A stretch of 64,000 nucleotides of DNA from Tieghemiomyces parasiticus (Eukaryota; Kickxellomycota; Dimargaritomycetes; Dimargaritales; Dimargaritaceae), in the NCBI GenBank assembly GCA_027575765.1, contig JANBPT010000068.1:1-64000 (forward strand), given 5' to 3'. Made by a program: the position numbers and the translations under genes. The first letter of the stretch is position 1, and the number at the start of each line of letters is the position of its first letter. Below the pieces are notes generated by a model. That model made no database searches. It had not been told where the DNA came from and was given only the letters and a program-made list of their open reading frames with translations. This document shows, piece by piece, positions 23,379-34,430 of this stretch.

Positions 23379-25670
23379 ATGCGGCAGCGCGACTTCAATC
23401 GGGCCTTGGGGTTAGTGCCTGCGGTTGCCCGCTGCCACTGGGCTTATAACCTTCAACTCTTCACATCAAACCTCCCAGGATCACAGCACCGCGCCGGTCC
23501 CACTGCATTCAGACATATTTCCGTATCTACCTTTTGCGGATCACGGCCCCTCCTAAAGAGCGATGCGGAGGACGAACCCTGTCCCGCATTGACCCCTGCC
23601 AGCCAGCCGGCCACCGATTCCTGCACCCACCAACCTCAACCACCTATTACCCGTCGGCCACGCTCCGCTGCGCCCAGACTACCTGCAAGCAAATCTCCGC
23701 TACGGGAACCGAGGCTAGCGGTACCCCCAACCCGCCCCACCACGTCCCCTAGACCACCACCCAGCACACCGAAACTATCGTCCACACGATCCCGTCGACC
23801 ACCAAGGTCAGCTTCGAAAATCAAGTCTACTCCGAATACCACCATCCGCCCTTCTCATACTACTCTGGCCGCCGATTTGGCCGCGGCCGCAAAACAAGGG
23901 GACGCCGCCCGGGTCATTGAATTGGCTCAGAGATTGCTCGAGCGACTCTTCGCCGTCAGTGACCACGAGCTCCGCGCCGCCCTGCATGCGCTTTCCCATG
24001 TCGGGTCGGTGGACCTGGCTCTACGGTGCTATCTCGCCTTCACCCCACCGCGGTACCCACCTAACAACTATGACACCTTCGTACTGGTGCGCGCGGCTCG
24101 TAAAGCCAACCGCAACGGGATGGCGATCGCAATTTATAACCATGTCAAACAGCACAAGGTTACCCTGAATGCGAGTGGGTTTGTCACCCTCCTCCTGGCC
24201 CTCTCCGCCGCCAAGGAACCGATGCTGGTCCGCAAGCTCTACGATACCTACACCACCCACGTCCCGGCGCTGACCCCGCCGAACCGTACCCGTGTGATTG
24301 ACGCCTTGGCTGGCAGCGGCTTCACGGACGAGGCCTATGCGCTCTACCGCGATCTGCGGCACGCCGAACCGCCGCAAATTCTCGATGCCTACGTGTGCAG
24401 CGCCCTCCTGGATGCCTGTGTCAAGTTTGACAATCGTACCCTATTTTTTCGCATATACCAGGAGATGCAGACAACCCAGATTGCGGCCAATACCGTCCTC
24501 TATACCAATCTGATACGCGCCGCTGTCACCTTCGGCCAGCCCCGCCGCGCTATACTTCTCCTCCAGGAAATGAAACGCCGCGATATCCCACCATCCGAAG
24601 GCACCTTTGTCACCCTCGTCGACGCCCTGGCCAAGCATGGCCACACCGAGATGCTGCGGTACGTCTACGCCGATCTGCAGACGCGGCCCGATGCCATCGC
24701 GCGGAGCCCGCGGGTGCTAGGTAAGCTGCTGATACATTGTAGCCGCTTGGGTATCGTCGACCTCCTAAACCCTATACAAAAGACCTTGGAATCCACTCTT
24801 CCCGACCGGGGTGCACTGGCCACGGCACCGAAGTGGGACGATCCGAACGCGGTGGCCACCGTCGGCGCCATCCTGGGGACCTGGGCCCTCCAGAAGGATG
24901 ACCAGCGCGTGTACACCCTCTACCATCGGTACCTCCGGGAGGGGTATCAGAACCTTAGTGTACCGGCTCTTGTTACCGCGATCCAGGTGACCCAACACCT
25001 TAAAATCTATACCGAGACCCTCACCCTCCTCCGTGAGGCCCTGGCCCGGCCGACGCCGAACCTGACCCTGGCGCACACCGTAACCCTCATTGGCCTGTTT
25101 GGCGAGTCGCGTTACCGGTCCAGTCTGGATCTCCTGGACGATCACTTCCACCGTGTGTACCGCTCACGCCCGGACGAGGCCGTGGTGGTGCTCACCGCCC
25201 TCATGGAGGCCTACGGGGGCCAGCTGAAAGACGCTGAACGGGTGCGGGTATACTGGGAGCTATGGAGCACAGGTAGCGTGCCACTCGATTCGGCAGCCGT
25301 GTCCGTCCTCATTGATGTGTGTCGCTACCTACCAGAGTCGGTGTGTCCGTACACCACGGCCGAGGTCCTGGCCCTCGCTAACCGGGCGGTCCTCCCGCTC
25401 AACACCAACAACTTCACCTCGCTCCTTGAGTACTATGGAATCCGGAATCGTCACGCCGAGGCGATCCACACGCTGGTGCACATGATGCCCGCGGCTCAAG
25501 TCCTGCCCGACGCCAAGCTGGTAACCAACTATCGACATACCTTAGTTGCAGGGAACCGCCAAAAGTATCTAGTACAGCTGCACAGGCATTTGGCCTTGCT
25601 GGGACCCACCTACTCCGAAATGCTCCAAGCTGCCGAGGCTAAAATAAGCGACAAGGACGGGCCTATATAA
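23379..25670 (+). CDS. Pentatricopeptide-repeat (PPR) protein, probably mitochondrial
   Basis: Single exon of 763 residues. The first ~60 residues are Arg/Ser/Ala-rich with few acids (mitochondrial presequence-like), followed by a Pro/Ser/Thr/Arg-rich linker to about residue 160. From about residue 175 to the end the protein is helical with tandem PPR-like units; recognisable ones include NTVLYTNLIRAAVTFGQPRRAILLLQEM, of which the core is LYTNLIRAAV, and ETLTLLREAL. PPR proteins bind organellar RNA and act in its processing, stability or translation; the RNA target cannot be deduced here. It follows two other mitochondrial-expression genes. It ends 101 bp before the convergent receptor gene. 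Confidence 0.82.
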   Translation: MRQRDFNRALGLVPAVARCHWAYNLQLFTSNLPGSQHRAGPTAFRHISVSTFCGSRPLLKSDAEDEPCPALTPASQPATDSCTHQPQPPITRRPRSAAPRLPASKSPLREPRLAVPPTRPTTSPRPPPSTPKLSSTRSRRPPRSASKIKSTPNTTIRPSHTTLAADLAAAAKQGDAARVIELAQRLLERLFAVSDHELRAALHALSHVGSVDLALRCYLAFTPPRYPPNNYDTFVLVRAARKANRNGMAIAIYNHVKQHKVTLNASGFVTLLLALSAAKEPMLVRKLYDTYTTHVPALTPPNRTRVIDALAGSGFTDEAYALYRDLRHAEPPQILDAYVCSALLDACVKFDNRTLFFRIYQEMQTTQIAANTVLYTNLIRAAVTFGQPRRAILLLQEMKRRDIPPSEGTFVTLVDALAKHGHTEMLRYVYADLQTRPDAIARSPRVLGKLLIHCSRLGIVDLLNPIQKTLESTLPDRGALATAPKWDDPNAVATVGAILGTWALQKDDQRVYTLYHRYLREGYQNLSVPALVTAIQVTQHLKIYTETLTLLREALARPTPNLTLAHTVTLIGLFGESRYRSSLDLLDDHFHRVYRSRPDEAVVVLTALMEAYGGQLKDAERVRVYWELWSTGSVPLDSAAVSVLIDVCRYLPESVCPYTTAEVLALANRAVLPLNTNNFTSLLEYYGIRNRHAEAIHTLVHMMPAAQVLPDAKLVTNYRHTLVAGNRQKYLVQLHRHLALLGPTYSEMLQAAEAKISDKDGPI

Positions 25671-25771
25671 AGGAAATACTTGGTGCGTTTGTAAATGTAA
25701 CAGGTTTAATCATGCAAGTGAATTGTAAAAGAATACATTGTGTAAAAAAATATAGGCACGGGTGTGGGAGG

Positions 25772-27121
25772 TCAAAAATGAGGTTGCTCTTGCCCCAGGC
25801 CAGCAGGGTAGAGTGTGATGGATTTGGCGGTAGCGGTGAGAGAAGCAGGCGCATTGTGGCTTGAACCGCTTGACGGAAGCGGCGAAGGGCTTGACCCCCC
25901 GCTGGAGGTCGGAGCCGGCACCCCGATAGGCCGGGCCGAAGGGAAATCCGGTGACGGCAGGTGCGGGGTCAACGGGCTGCGCAGCACGCGAAGCACCCAC
26001 CGGTCCAGCGTCCGCCGCCATGGACCCTTACGGATCACCACCGGCAGGAAGGCGGCGCCAGTCCGATACAGGCCAGGCAAGGGTACGATGCACGTGCAGC
26101 AAGGGAGGCGCAGGGTACAATGGCGGCGGTAGGTGATGAAATCGGACTGGGAGCGGGCGACTATCTTTAAGCGCAGGGCCCGTCCAGTGTGCCTAACGAC
26201 GGGCTCGGTGATAAACACCAAAAAGTTGAGGATACCATGGAGCTGAACGAGGATCGGGGTGAGGAGACGGAACGTAAAGGAGTCTGGTCGGAGATAGAAG
26301 GCCACAGGGAAATTCCATACCGGGGTCAGGATGGTGCCGATAGGGATGAGGCAGTAGATGGCAACCCGGAGGGCGGCATGGTAGACGGTGCGGGCATTAC
26401 GCTCGCGTTGTTGGTGATAGGCGTGGGCCACCGACGTGAATTCAGACCGGTGGTCCACGCCCATGAGATGATTAATTTCTAACCGTTTACGCAGTAGCTG
26501 GACGATCACGGCCAAGCCGCAGAGGGTAGACACCAGCCAGCCCAGGATAGCCCATGCCAGGTAGGTCGCCCAGGCCCAAACGAGCGTGCTGTGCGAGAAT
26601 TCCGGTACGTAGGCGCAAAAGTGGTAGTACGGCTGGTATCCGAACCGGCCGGCGCTCAGCGGGATCACCATCAAAACAACGCACAATAGACCCAGGGCCA
26701 CCACCGCGTACCGGCCCCACCGGTCGCGGTACTGCCGCTTCAATACGAAGGTATATACAGCGATACACCCAATCAAGGCCTGGAGGGAAATGGAGTAGAG
26801 CATGGCGGAGAGATAGAGCGCGAACACCACACTGCAGCCGCCCTTCGCAAAGATATGGCCCTGAATTGTGGGCATGAGGGTAAATATAATATCAAACAGG
26901 GACTGGAAGGTAAGGAGGTGCAGTAAGGTGCGGTTGGCGTGCGGGACGCCGAGTTTATGGGCGACTGGGTAAGTCAGAGCGATGAGCAGACTGCAGATGC
27001 TAGAAACGATGCCTAGGACCAAGGTGACGGTATTGATGGTGGCTATCTCGCTGGCGGTTAGCGGGTGCGGGGTGCCACGACTGGCCATGGCCGTCAGTCC
27101 CCTGGGGCCGGCATCGCCCAT
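25772..27121 (-). CDS. Seven-transmembrane G-protein-coupled receptor (cAMP-receptor-like)
   Basis: 449 residues, single exon from ATG at 27121 (a second Met at codon 12 is possible). About seven hydrophobic helices are visible: near residues 27-50 (TVTLVLGIVSSICSLLIALTY), 63-85, 96-118, 134-155, 178-205, 250-275 and 285-305. A Cys in the loop before helix 3 (GGCSVVF) and one in the loop after helix 4 (YYHFCAYVP) could make the conserved disulfide. A short loop with many Arg follows helix 3 (LKRQYRDRWGRY), and the long third cytoplasmic loop is basic. The C-terminal ~130 residues are Ser/Pro-rich and cytoplasmic. The overall pattern resembles class E/cAMP-receptor-like GPCRs of fungi and Dictyostelium. 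Ligand unknown. Confidence 0.78.
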   Translation of the reverse strand: MGDAGPRGLTAMASRGTPHPLTASEIATINTVTLVLGIVSSICSLLIALTYPVAHKLGVPHANRTLLHLLTFQSLFDIIFTLMPTIQGHIFAKGGCSVVFALYLSAMLYSISLQALIGCIAVYTFVLKRQYRDRWGRYAVVALGLLCVVLMVIPLSAGRFGYQPYYHFCAYVPEFSHSTLVWAWATYLAWAILGWLVSTLCGLAVIVQLLRKRLEINHLMGVDHRSEFTSVAHAYHQQRERNARTVYHAALRVAIYCLIPIGTILTPVWNFPVAFYLRPDSFTFRLLTPILVQLHGILNFLVFITEPVVRHTGRALRLKIVARSQSDFITYRRHCTLRLPCCTCIVPLPGLYRTGAAFLPVVIRKGPWRRTLDRWVLRVLRSPLTPHLPSPDFPSARPIGVPAPTSSGGSSPSPLPSSGSSHNAPASLTATAKSITLYPAGLGQEQPHF

Positions 27122-29560
27122 TCAGAAGGTACGTCGACGGAGCCGTCTACAGTGCGCCGTCCACTGGGAGTGTGTGCGGGTAATTACAGTAGTACAGGAG
27201 AGCCCGAGTTGTGCGACCGGTCGAGGGATGCTTTGTGGCGGAAAGTGCCTGGGAGGCAAGGCCAGTAGGCTATGCCACGTCAGTTGATTTGGACCACAAA
27301 TTAGCAGGCTCGGAAATTGGAAGAAGGGCGAGGGTAGAGGGAACCGTAATGTTGGTAACCGCATGCGACGCCAGAGCATCAGGGCCGCTGCCCTACGAAC
27401 CCATTAGGGCAATGCCGGTAATCTGGGGTGGACAGGCTAATATAGAACCAGTGATAACGACTAGGATCGCAACTCTGTCTATAACTTATGTGAAGTCACG
27501 GTCCAATTACTTCACCTTTTGTTGTGAAGCAGGGCCAACAAACTCACAGGGAGGCCCCGGACCGATACGCGTGAACCCTCATCGGTTGGGATATGACGTA
27601 ATGTAACAGCCCCTCCCCTCGTTCCTTCTCTGCTCAGAAAGGCGAGGAACGTGGTAGATAGGCAATGGCGCCTGGGAGAACCTCCTTGCCTTTATAAGCT
27701 GGTGACTTAATGGACCTGGGCAGGTTTCTCGTAGGGGAATCTTTAAGGCGTTGTCACACCGCCGATGGGCCAGCGCCTGGCAGGTCAGGTCCACGGTTTC
27801 AGAGATGAATTACGTTGGGATACGTAACCAGCACTTTTACGGCTGATGGATCAGGCCAGGTTGCGAGTGCTTATCCTACTGGGCTAGCATGTTTGGTGTG
27901 CTGTCCTCGGAGAAATGAACTGTTGTGTTGTGAAGCACCCTCTCCCACAGTCATGTTTATCACTACAACACCTTTCATGCATTACCGGAAAGGGGAATCG
28001 ATACCCTATTAATATAGAGGGTGTGCGGCTAATCGCAAGATTATTTTGCTGCCGTCACAATCTTACGATTCTCACTCCTGAGGTTGCCTACCAGGGAAAT
28101 TAATTAAAAGCCGATGGACGCTTAATGGCCACGGCCATGCGGGTAACCTGTCTTCCCTTATTCAATGGCTGACATGCCTGGCCCACCTGGCAAGTGATTG
28201 TCCAGTTGACAAGAGTGGGGGATGGGGTTGCCTGGTCCCACCCGACAATGCGGGGATTGTAAATAACGAGTGTTGACAGGCCAGGGGAAGTCCACATTCG
28301 TAAATATAGAGACAGTCAGGAGCCGCACACCAGCCGGAGGATTGCCCATCCGCCTCCACTGCCTGTTTTCACTTGGCCAACTGAGGAAAAAACATAGGAA
28401 AGATGGCTAATTCCCAACACAGATCATCGCCCATGCCACAGTTACATTGCGGGCCACCTCGACAGGAAACACAGCTGCCCAGCCACCTCACCTTGTGGAA
28501 CCTGGACCCAAACCGCGCACTCCTCAACTGGACACAACATGAAATCTGGGGGCCTATACCCACGGTAGCTTATTAGCCTGCACTGCACGATGATGCGCCC
28601 ACAATGCCACCCGGACCTAGCTTTAACGGTTCCCAAGGCACGGCCTCGTGTGGCTAATTGCCCGAGAAAAATGGGACCGATTGCCGCCGTTCGTGCAGGG
28701 AATATCCATGCTACATACTAAACCACCTTACCCTTGTACGGCTCTTCTGATACGCTGGACTAGCCCCCTGCCGCTTCCAATGGCCACTGTCCCACCCGCT
28801 AGATAGTGTTGTCGCGGCCTTGGCCACCGTCCGAGTGGAGGGTGCCACCGCGGATCTCCCCCTGACTCCCAGACCAGGTTATGGTGAAGGGGCGGGGAGA
28901 GCCGAGCCGCAGGAGGCCTGAGGTCTTCTTTATTGCCAAAGAGAGCTATCGGAAATCCTAGTATTACATGCCGGCTGGCTCCGACGGTGGGCTACTCGGT
29001 CGACCTGAGGGTGGCTCTCATCGCTCTGCCCAATCCCGTCCCCCCAGGAGATGCCACGACTCTACCCAACCCCTCCCGCTTTATAGAGTGGACTCGTGTC
29101 CAACCTTTGACAACCCTTACCCTTTTTCTGCCGACCGCTACGTTACCTCGCCTCACTTGCTGGACCAGCCCACCTCCGTACAATTCGTCTTGCAATCTCT
29201 GGTCCCTTCCCCGTCTTGGCGCTCCCGATAGTCCTACACCTGTCAGCGTCCGAAGCCCTCAGTAGCCTGGGCTTGGTAGACGCCGCCCTTGCTGTCCCCA
29301 TTCTCCTCCTCTTCCGCCCACTGTGCGCACTGCTGGGCCGGCCATTCTTCCAACTCAAAACACTATCGCTCCGAGCGCCGTGCCCGGGGCCGATTCACTC
29401 ATCCGTCTCCGTACGTTAGTTTGCTTCAGCCTCTTGTGTAACTTCTCGCCATCCCAACTTGAACCTCGTGGCGCACGCCAAACGGCCCAGGCCAAATCCC
29501 TTGTCTGGCCCGCCAGCATTCCACAGCCTTAGCACGCGAAATCTCCTCCCCCGCTGAGCC
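27122..29560. other. 2.4-kb intergenic region
   Basis: No supported gene. Left of about 28900 the DNA shows only short frames on both strands. From about 28970 the plus strand turns CT-rich, as expected for the leader of the PP1-regulator gene starting at 29561. One 110-codon frame at 28933-29265 lies in that leader and has no recognisable domain. Confidence 0.45.
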
Positions 29561-32500
29561 ATGGCCGATTCACGACCACCGCCCGCCAAGGGCATTCTTA
29601 AGGCGCCCACCACCCACAACTCGCCGTCGGTCTGGAAGCGCCTGTCTACCAAGATATTGCCTCTACCCTCTGCGTCCAGCCACGACCGCCCTCCGCCCGC
29701 CGACACCTCCGTCCTGCGCGAATGGAACGGCATTTTGGAGGCGAGTCTACAGGAGGCTGATGCCGCCTGTTCTATGGACTCGAGCCCAGCCCCACCGCTA
29801 AACGACGCCCCGCCCCCAGTCCCGCCGCCACCGCCACCGAGGCTTTCGCCACCCCCGCCTCCGGCCCGCGGCTTGGGTCGATTGGGGTTCCGTAAATCTC
29901 CGTTGGCTAATGTTTCATCCTTTCTTCGGGGCGGTAGCGGTAGCCACTCCGACGGCAGTCGCCACAGCGGTACAAATGGCGCCAGTCACAAGCGTCACTC
30001 TCTGCAGACCGCCCCGCTCTACACCAAGGCTTCCGGGCCCCCACTCGTGTCCGGGGCGCGGCCCGTCACCCACCGCGCCTCCGAACCCCCCGCCCGGCCC
30101 GAGCTCAGCGCCCCGACCCACCGGTTGTCGCTCAACCTAACGCACTCCCCTCACCTTCGGCCCGGTGTGGGTACCCCACCCTTGCCCTCCCCGTCTACCG
30201 ACGCCCTCCGTCGCCTTGACCTTGTCGACGCGCAGACCGGTCTCGACCCCAATGCCATTCGCCGCGTGCGCTTTTCCTTACCCACTATCGTCACCGAATA
30301 CTACACCAACGACCGGTTGATCTCTGGTCCCGAGGACGAGGACGACAGCAGTGGCAATGACTCGGCCGAGCCCAAAGAGACTGGCTCAGGTTCGGTTCAT
30401 GTGAGCCCGCTGCGCATACTCTCTCCCGTCCCCGAGTCAGCCGCACCGGCGAGTCCTGCCAGTGCCGCACCTGAGGGCGGGGTCGAAGCAAAGGCACCTG
30501 TGGGTCAGGAACCGACAGATCAGGTCGCCTCAGCCGCCGACAAGAAGTTACCCGCTTTGCCCCCCAGGTCGTCACCCACGGAGGAAGGTAAGCCTAGACC
30601 TGCCGAATCTGGCAAGCGCGGCTATTGTTGGTATCTGCTGGCCATTAAGCCCCCCCCTGAGGGAGGAACCAGCCGATCCGATCTTAGTGTCGTCATACCA
30701 CCCTTGGTAACGGCAGGTTATGCCTTCACTGTCATTCGGGCCCAACCCTCCACATACGGACTTTAATGCTTTTATTGTCAACTGTTGTAATGTGGCCCTC
30801 ATACACCACCTTTATTTTAATAGGTACGCCACCCTCTCAGACGACCAAGCCAACCCGTCGCCCGTCACAAAAACGGCCCCAGCCCGCCCATCGCTCCTGG
30901 CAGACCCGTCCTCAGGCGTCGTACCCGCTGGAATTGGTGGTGGACGCCTACCGCCGGGGCTGCCTTTCCCTGCACGAACTACCTCTGCCACGTATCGAAA
31001 CCCTCTTGGCCAACCGGATCGCCCGCGGGCACAGTCTCACCACTCTCATTCTGTCTGGTGAACCACTCAGCCGGCACGCCATTGTGCCCGTGGCCGAGAT
31101 GTTGGACCTGAATTTCGGCCTCAAACGCCTGGAGATGGACGACTGTGCCCTGGACGACACCTGCCTCCGGCTGCTCATCCCCAGTCTGCTTTATGCCGAC
31201 CAGCTGGAGCACCTGAGTCTGGCTCGCAACCGTAAGATCAAGACGGACGGTATGGGCTACTTGGCCACTTACGTGAAGGAGGCTCAGCGCCTGCGTTCAC
31301 TGGACCTGTCAGGTATTCCCATGGAGCGCAAGATGGTGCGCTACTTGTGCTCAGCCCTGGTGCCGCGGGTGTGCAAAGGCGCCGTCACCACGCCCGGCCT
31401 GGAATCCGCCCTGCCGCTCCCCCCGTCTGCGGCCCGGGCCGACGGCGACCCGCCACTGCTTCGGCACTGCGCCTTGGTCACTTTACGACTGGACAACTGC
31501 GCACTCAAACCCAGTCTGTTGGAGCAGTTGGCGCTGGCCCTGCACTTCTCGCAGGTGCGCCATCTGTCCCTCCGCCTCAACCGCTTACCGGCCGTCGCAG
31601 CGAGCGCCTGGGCGACCCCACTCTTCCAGCCCCGCCCTTTTCTTCGCGCCCTCGGCCGGCACCTCAGCGCACCACGGCCCACGCCGCCCCCGTCCGCCCT
31701 GGGGAGCCCTAATAATATTGCCCGGTCCTATGACTATACCTCTAGCGGGGCCCCATCTTCCACCTCCCTGGCCACGCCGGTCCGGTCGACCCCGCCTCGC
31801 CACCCGGAGGCGCCCGGCGACTACTTTGGCCCAACAAGCGCTCCATTACCCACCGGTACCACCCTGGTCGCGGGTGAGGCCAGCCAGCTGCCGTCCACTA
31901 GTCTCATCAGTTTAGATTTGAGCGACAACGAGCTAAAGGGCGGGGTTGTCGAGATTGGCCGCCTGTTGCAGTCGTTCCCCAACACGTTGGAATCCCTCTC
32001 CCTCTGTAACAACAAGGTGGACCCAATGACCCTAGCCGGCTTCGCCGCGTGCCTGTCTCACAACCGCGGGCTACGGTCGCTGGACCTAAGTCGCAACCCG
32101 GCCTGCGGCCCGGTGCTGCACGGCACTCGGGCCCTGGTGCGGGCGCTCACCACCAATCAGGACCTGCGTGCCCTGTATGTGGAGGACACCGTGTTGACTG
32201 ATGAAGGTGCGATTGCGGTGGCCGAGGTGTTCCCCGAAATCCGTCACCTAGCCCACTTGAATTTATCCCGGAATCCCGGTATCGGTTTGGCCGGCGTTAT
32301 GGCCTTAGCCGCGTCTATCAAGACCAACCGCAGCCTGGTCTGCCTAGAGGTTACCGTGGCCCCCAACGACGACATAATGTCTAAACTGTCCCAGGATATC
32401 GTCAATGTGTGCGTTCAAAACATGGAGCGCCAGCAGGCTGAGACCGGACCCGCACCGCAACCGCTTTCGTCTTCGGCGCGTCCAGCGTCAGGTACGACGC

Positions 32501-33867
32501 CCGTACCCTCGCCCGCCACCCTCGCTCTACACCCCACGCTCCCGCCCCGGTCACCCCTTGGGAAGCCCGCGACCGGCAGTATATCCTCTCTGGCCCCCAC
32601 CTTGCCTGCCCCAACAGAACCGATGTCCCAGATCGCCGCGATCACGGCTGCCTCTCCGCATACCAAGCCCGAGGCTCCTCAACCGACGGCGTCCTCCCCA
32701 ACCACGTCCAATGGTGTCAGGGATGACGAGAGCAGCAGCAGTAGGTATAGCGACGAGGTCCAGACCGTGCATATTGACGACTTACTGACCACGATCTTTG
32801 GGGATTCCGATAGTGACTCCGACTCAGAATCCTCCGCCCCGCCCGTCCGCCTGGAGGCTCCCGTAGTGACCGCGCTCCTCGGGGCGACGGAAATGGCGAC
32901 GTCAGTTAGTGGCAGCGGCACTCCTAACAGTAAGGTCCACCAGTTTCACCCGCTGGTGGCAGCCACGCGGACGCCCGGTCCGGACGTGCGCGCCCTGACC
33001 GGCAGTCCGCGCTTCGAGGAGCAGAACCGTGCCATCCGTGAGGAAGAAGGCCGGGTGTTGAAGAAGACCAAGGAGGTGATGGAGGCTCTCATTGCCACCC
33101 CGGCGATGCAGTCCTCCTCCTCCGAGTCGTCCGACGATGAGGCCGACGTGGCTGGAGAGGGCAGCGTCTCGGCCGAGAGCGGTGGTACTCGTTCCGTAGC
33201 CAGCTCGGCCGCAACATCGACGCGCTCGTCCAGCGAGCGCTCGCGTGGCCCCTCAGCCGACCGTAGTCCAGCCCTGGTCGCCACGAACGGTTCCGACGTC
33301 GGCAGCCACGGTGGAGCGGCCACCCCGCCAAACACTGACGGTCCTGCCTCCACAATGCTTGATCGCGTGCGGTCGCTGGCCGATTCCCCGCTCAACCGGA
33401 TCCGTCGCAGCCAGTCCAGCCCGGCGCCGTACCACCCAGACCTAACGGACAGCCGACAACCCACCACTCCGACTGCTGCGGGTTCACCATCCTCTGGAGG
33501 GGCCAACCCGGTTGCTGCCACGGGCAACAACCCCCTGGCCTTCCTGTCCCGCCACCTCAGCCTCTCTGGTAACCGGTCCACCCGGGTCGACAACACCGAG
33601 GACGATTACTGGAAGCTTGCCGACAGTGAAGCGGCTGCCGCTACCACCGCTGCTTTGGGTACGTCGGCCCCCACCGATGCAGCCGCTACCTTCCCGCGCC
33701 GTGCCGGCCACCAGAGCGGTGGCCGTAAACGGTCCCTGAGCTGGCAGCACATGGTTAATACCAATTCCTACGCCCTGGCTGGCGCCCTCCTTGAAGACAT
33801 TTCCGGCGAGGAGCTCAAGACAAAATTGTTGCAGGAGGACAACGAGTCTGACTGTTCGGATGCCTAG
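29561..33867 (+). CDS. Leucine-rich-repeat PP1 regulatory subunit (PPP1R37-like)
   Basis: Two exons inferred: 29561-30587 and 30824-33867 (phase 1, GTAAGC donor, AATAG acceptor), about 1,356 residues. Two protein-phosphatase-1 docking motifs are visible: GILK at residues 11-14 (SILK type) and RVRF at 235-238 (RVxF type), in the usual order. Exon 2 starts the RNI-like LRR domain (residues ~370-720) with repeats such as LTTLILSGEPLSR, LEHLSLARN, LRSLDLSG, LISLDLSDNELKGG and LRSLDLSRNPACG. A low-complexity insert (around residues 615-690) splits the LRRs. The C-terminal ~600 residues are Ser/Thr/Pro-rich with acidic patches. The layout (docking motifs then LRRs) matches human PPP1R37, which inhibits PP1; function here is inferred. 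Confidence 0.82.
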
Positions 33868-34430
33868 GCTAACGCTCCGTTGTGGGGTCTTATTTGTTTT
33901 TTTCTAGAGTTTGAAACGCTACCATGATTAGGCTCTGTATTCCCGTGTGCTGTTGGGTTTTCTTTTTTCTTTGCGCATATCAAGGGGGAGGGGAGATTCG
34001 ATTTTCATAGTCGACCTTTAATTGGCCAGCTTGGGTTCATTTCTAATATGAGAGTCACTGAAACCATCCTCTACCCTAAAACCGACCCGATCCATTTCTA
34101 TACCGACCAAGGTGCTCACAAGTAACTTGGCTTGTTTTAATTTAATTAATATGATAAATCCCTTACTATATATACCCTTTTAACTTAACGATTAAGGTAT
34201 GGTGACGATCTAATTCAGCTACTAGGTTCTGATTCGTCTGGTTGGTATGAACACCGACGATCCATCTCCAGTCACAACCTTTGGCAGTAACCCGGTAAGG
34301 GCGGGAGGGCTTAAATCGATTACTTGAGAATGTCAATATATAATTTTTATTCATTAAATGTGGTCGACGTGGTCGACTTGACGTCACATCAGGTACTAAG
34401 CGGTGCGGGCTCGGACCCGGGCTACTATGC
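33868..34430. other. Intergenic between convergent genes
   Basis: AT-rich 3' flanks of the PP1-regulator gene (ends 33867) and of COQ1 (ends 34431, minus). T-rich tracts right after 33890 probably belong to the polyadenylation region. No gene seen. Confidence 0.5.
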
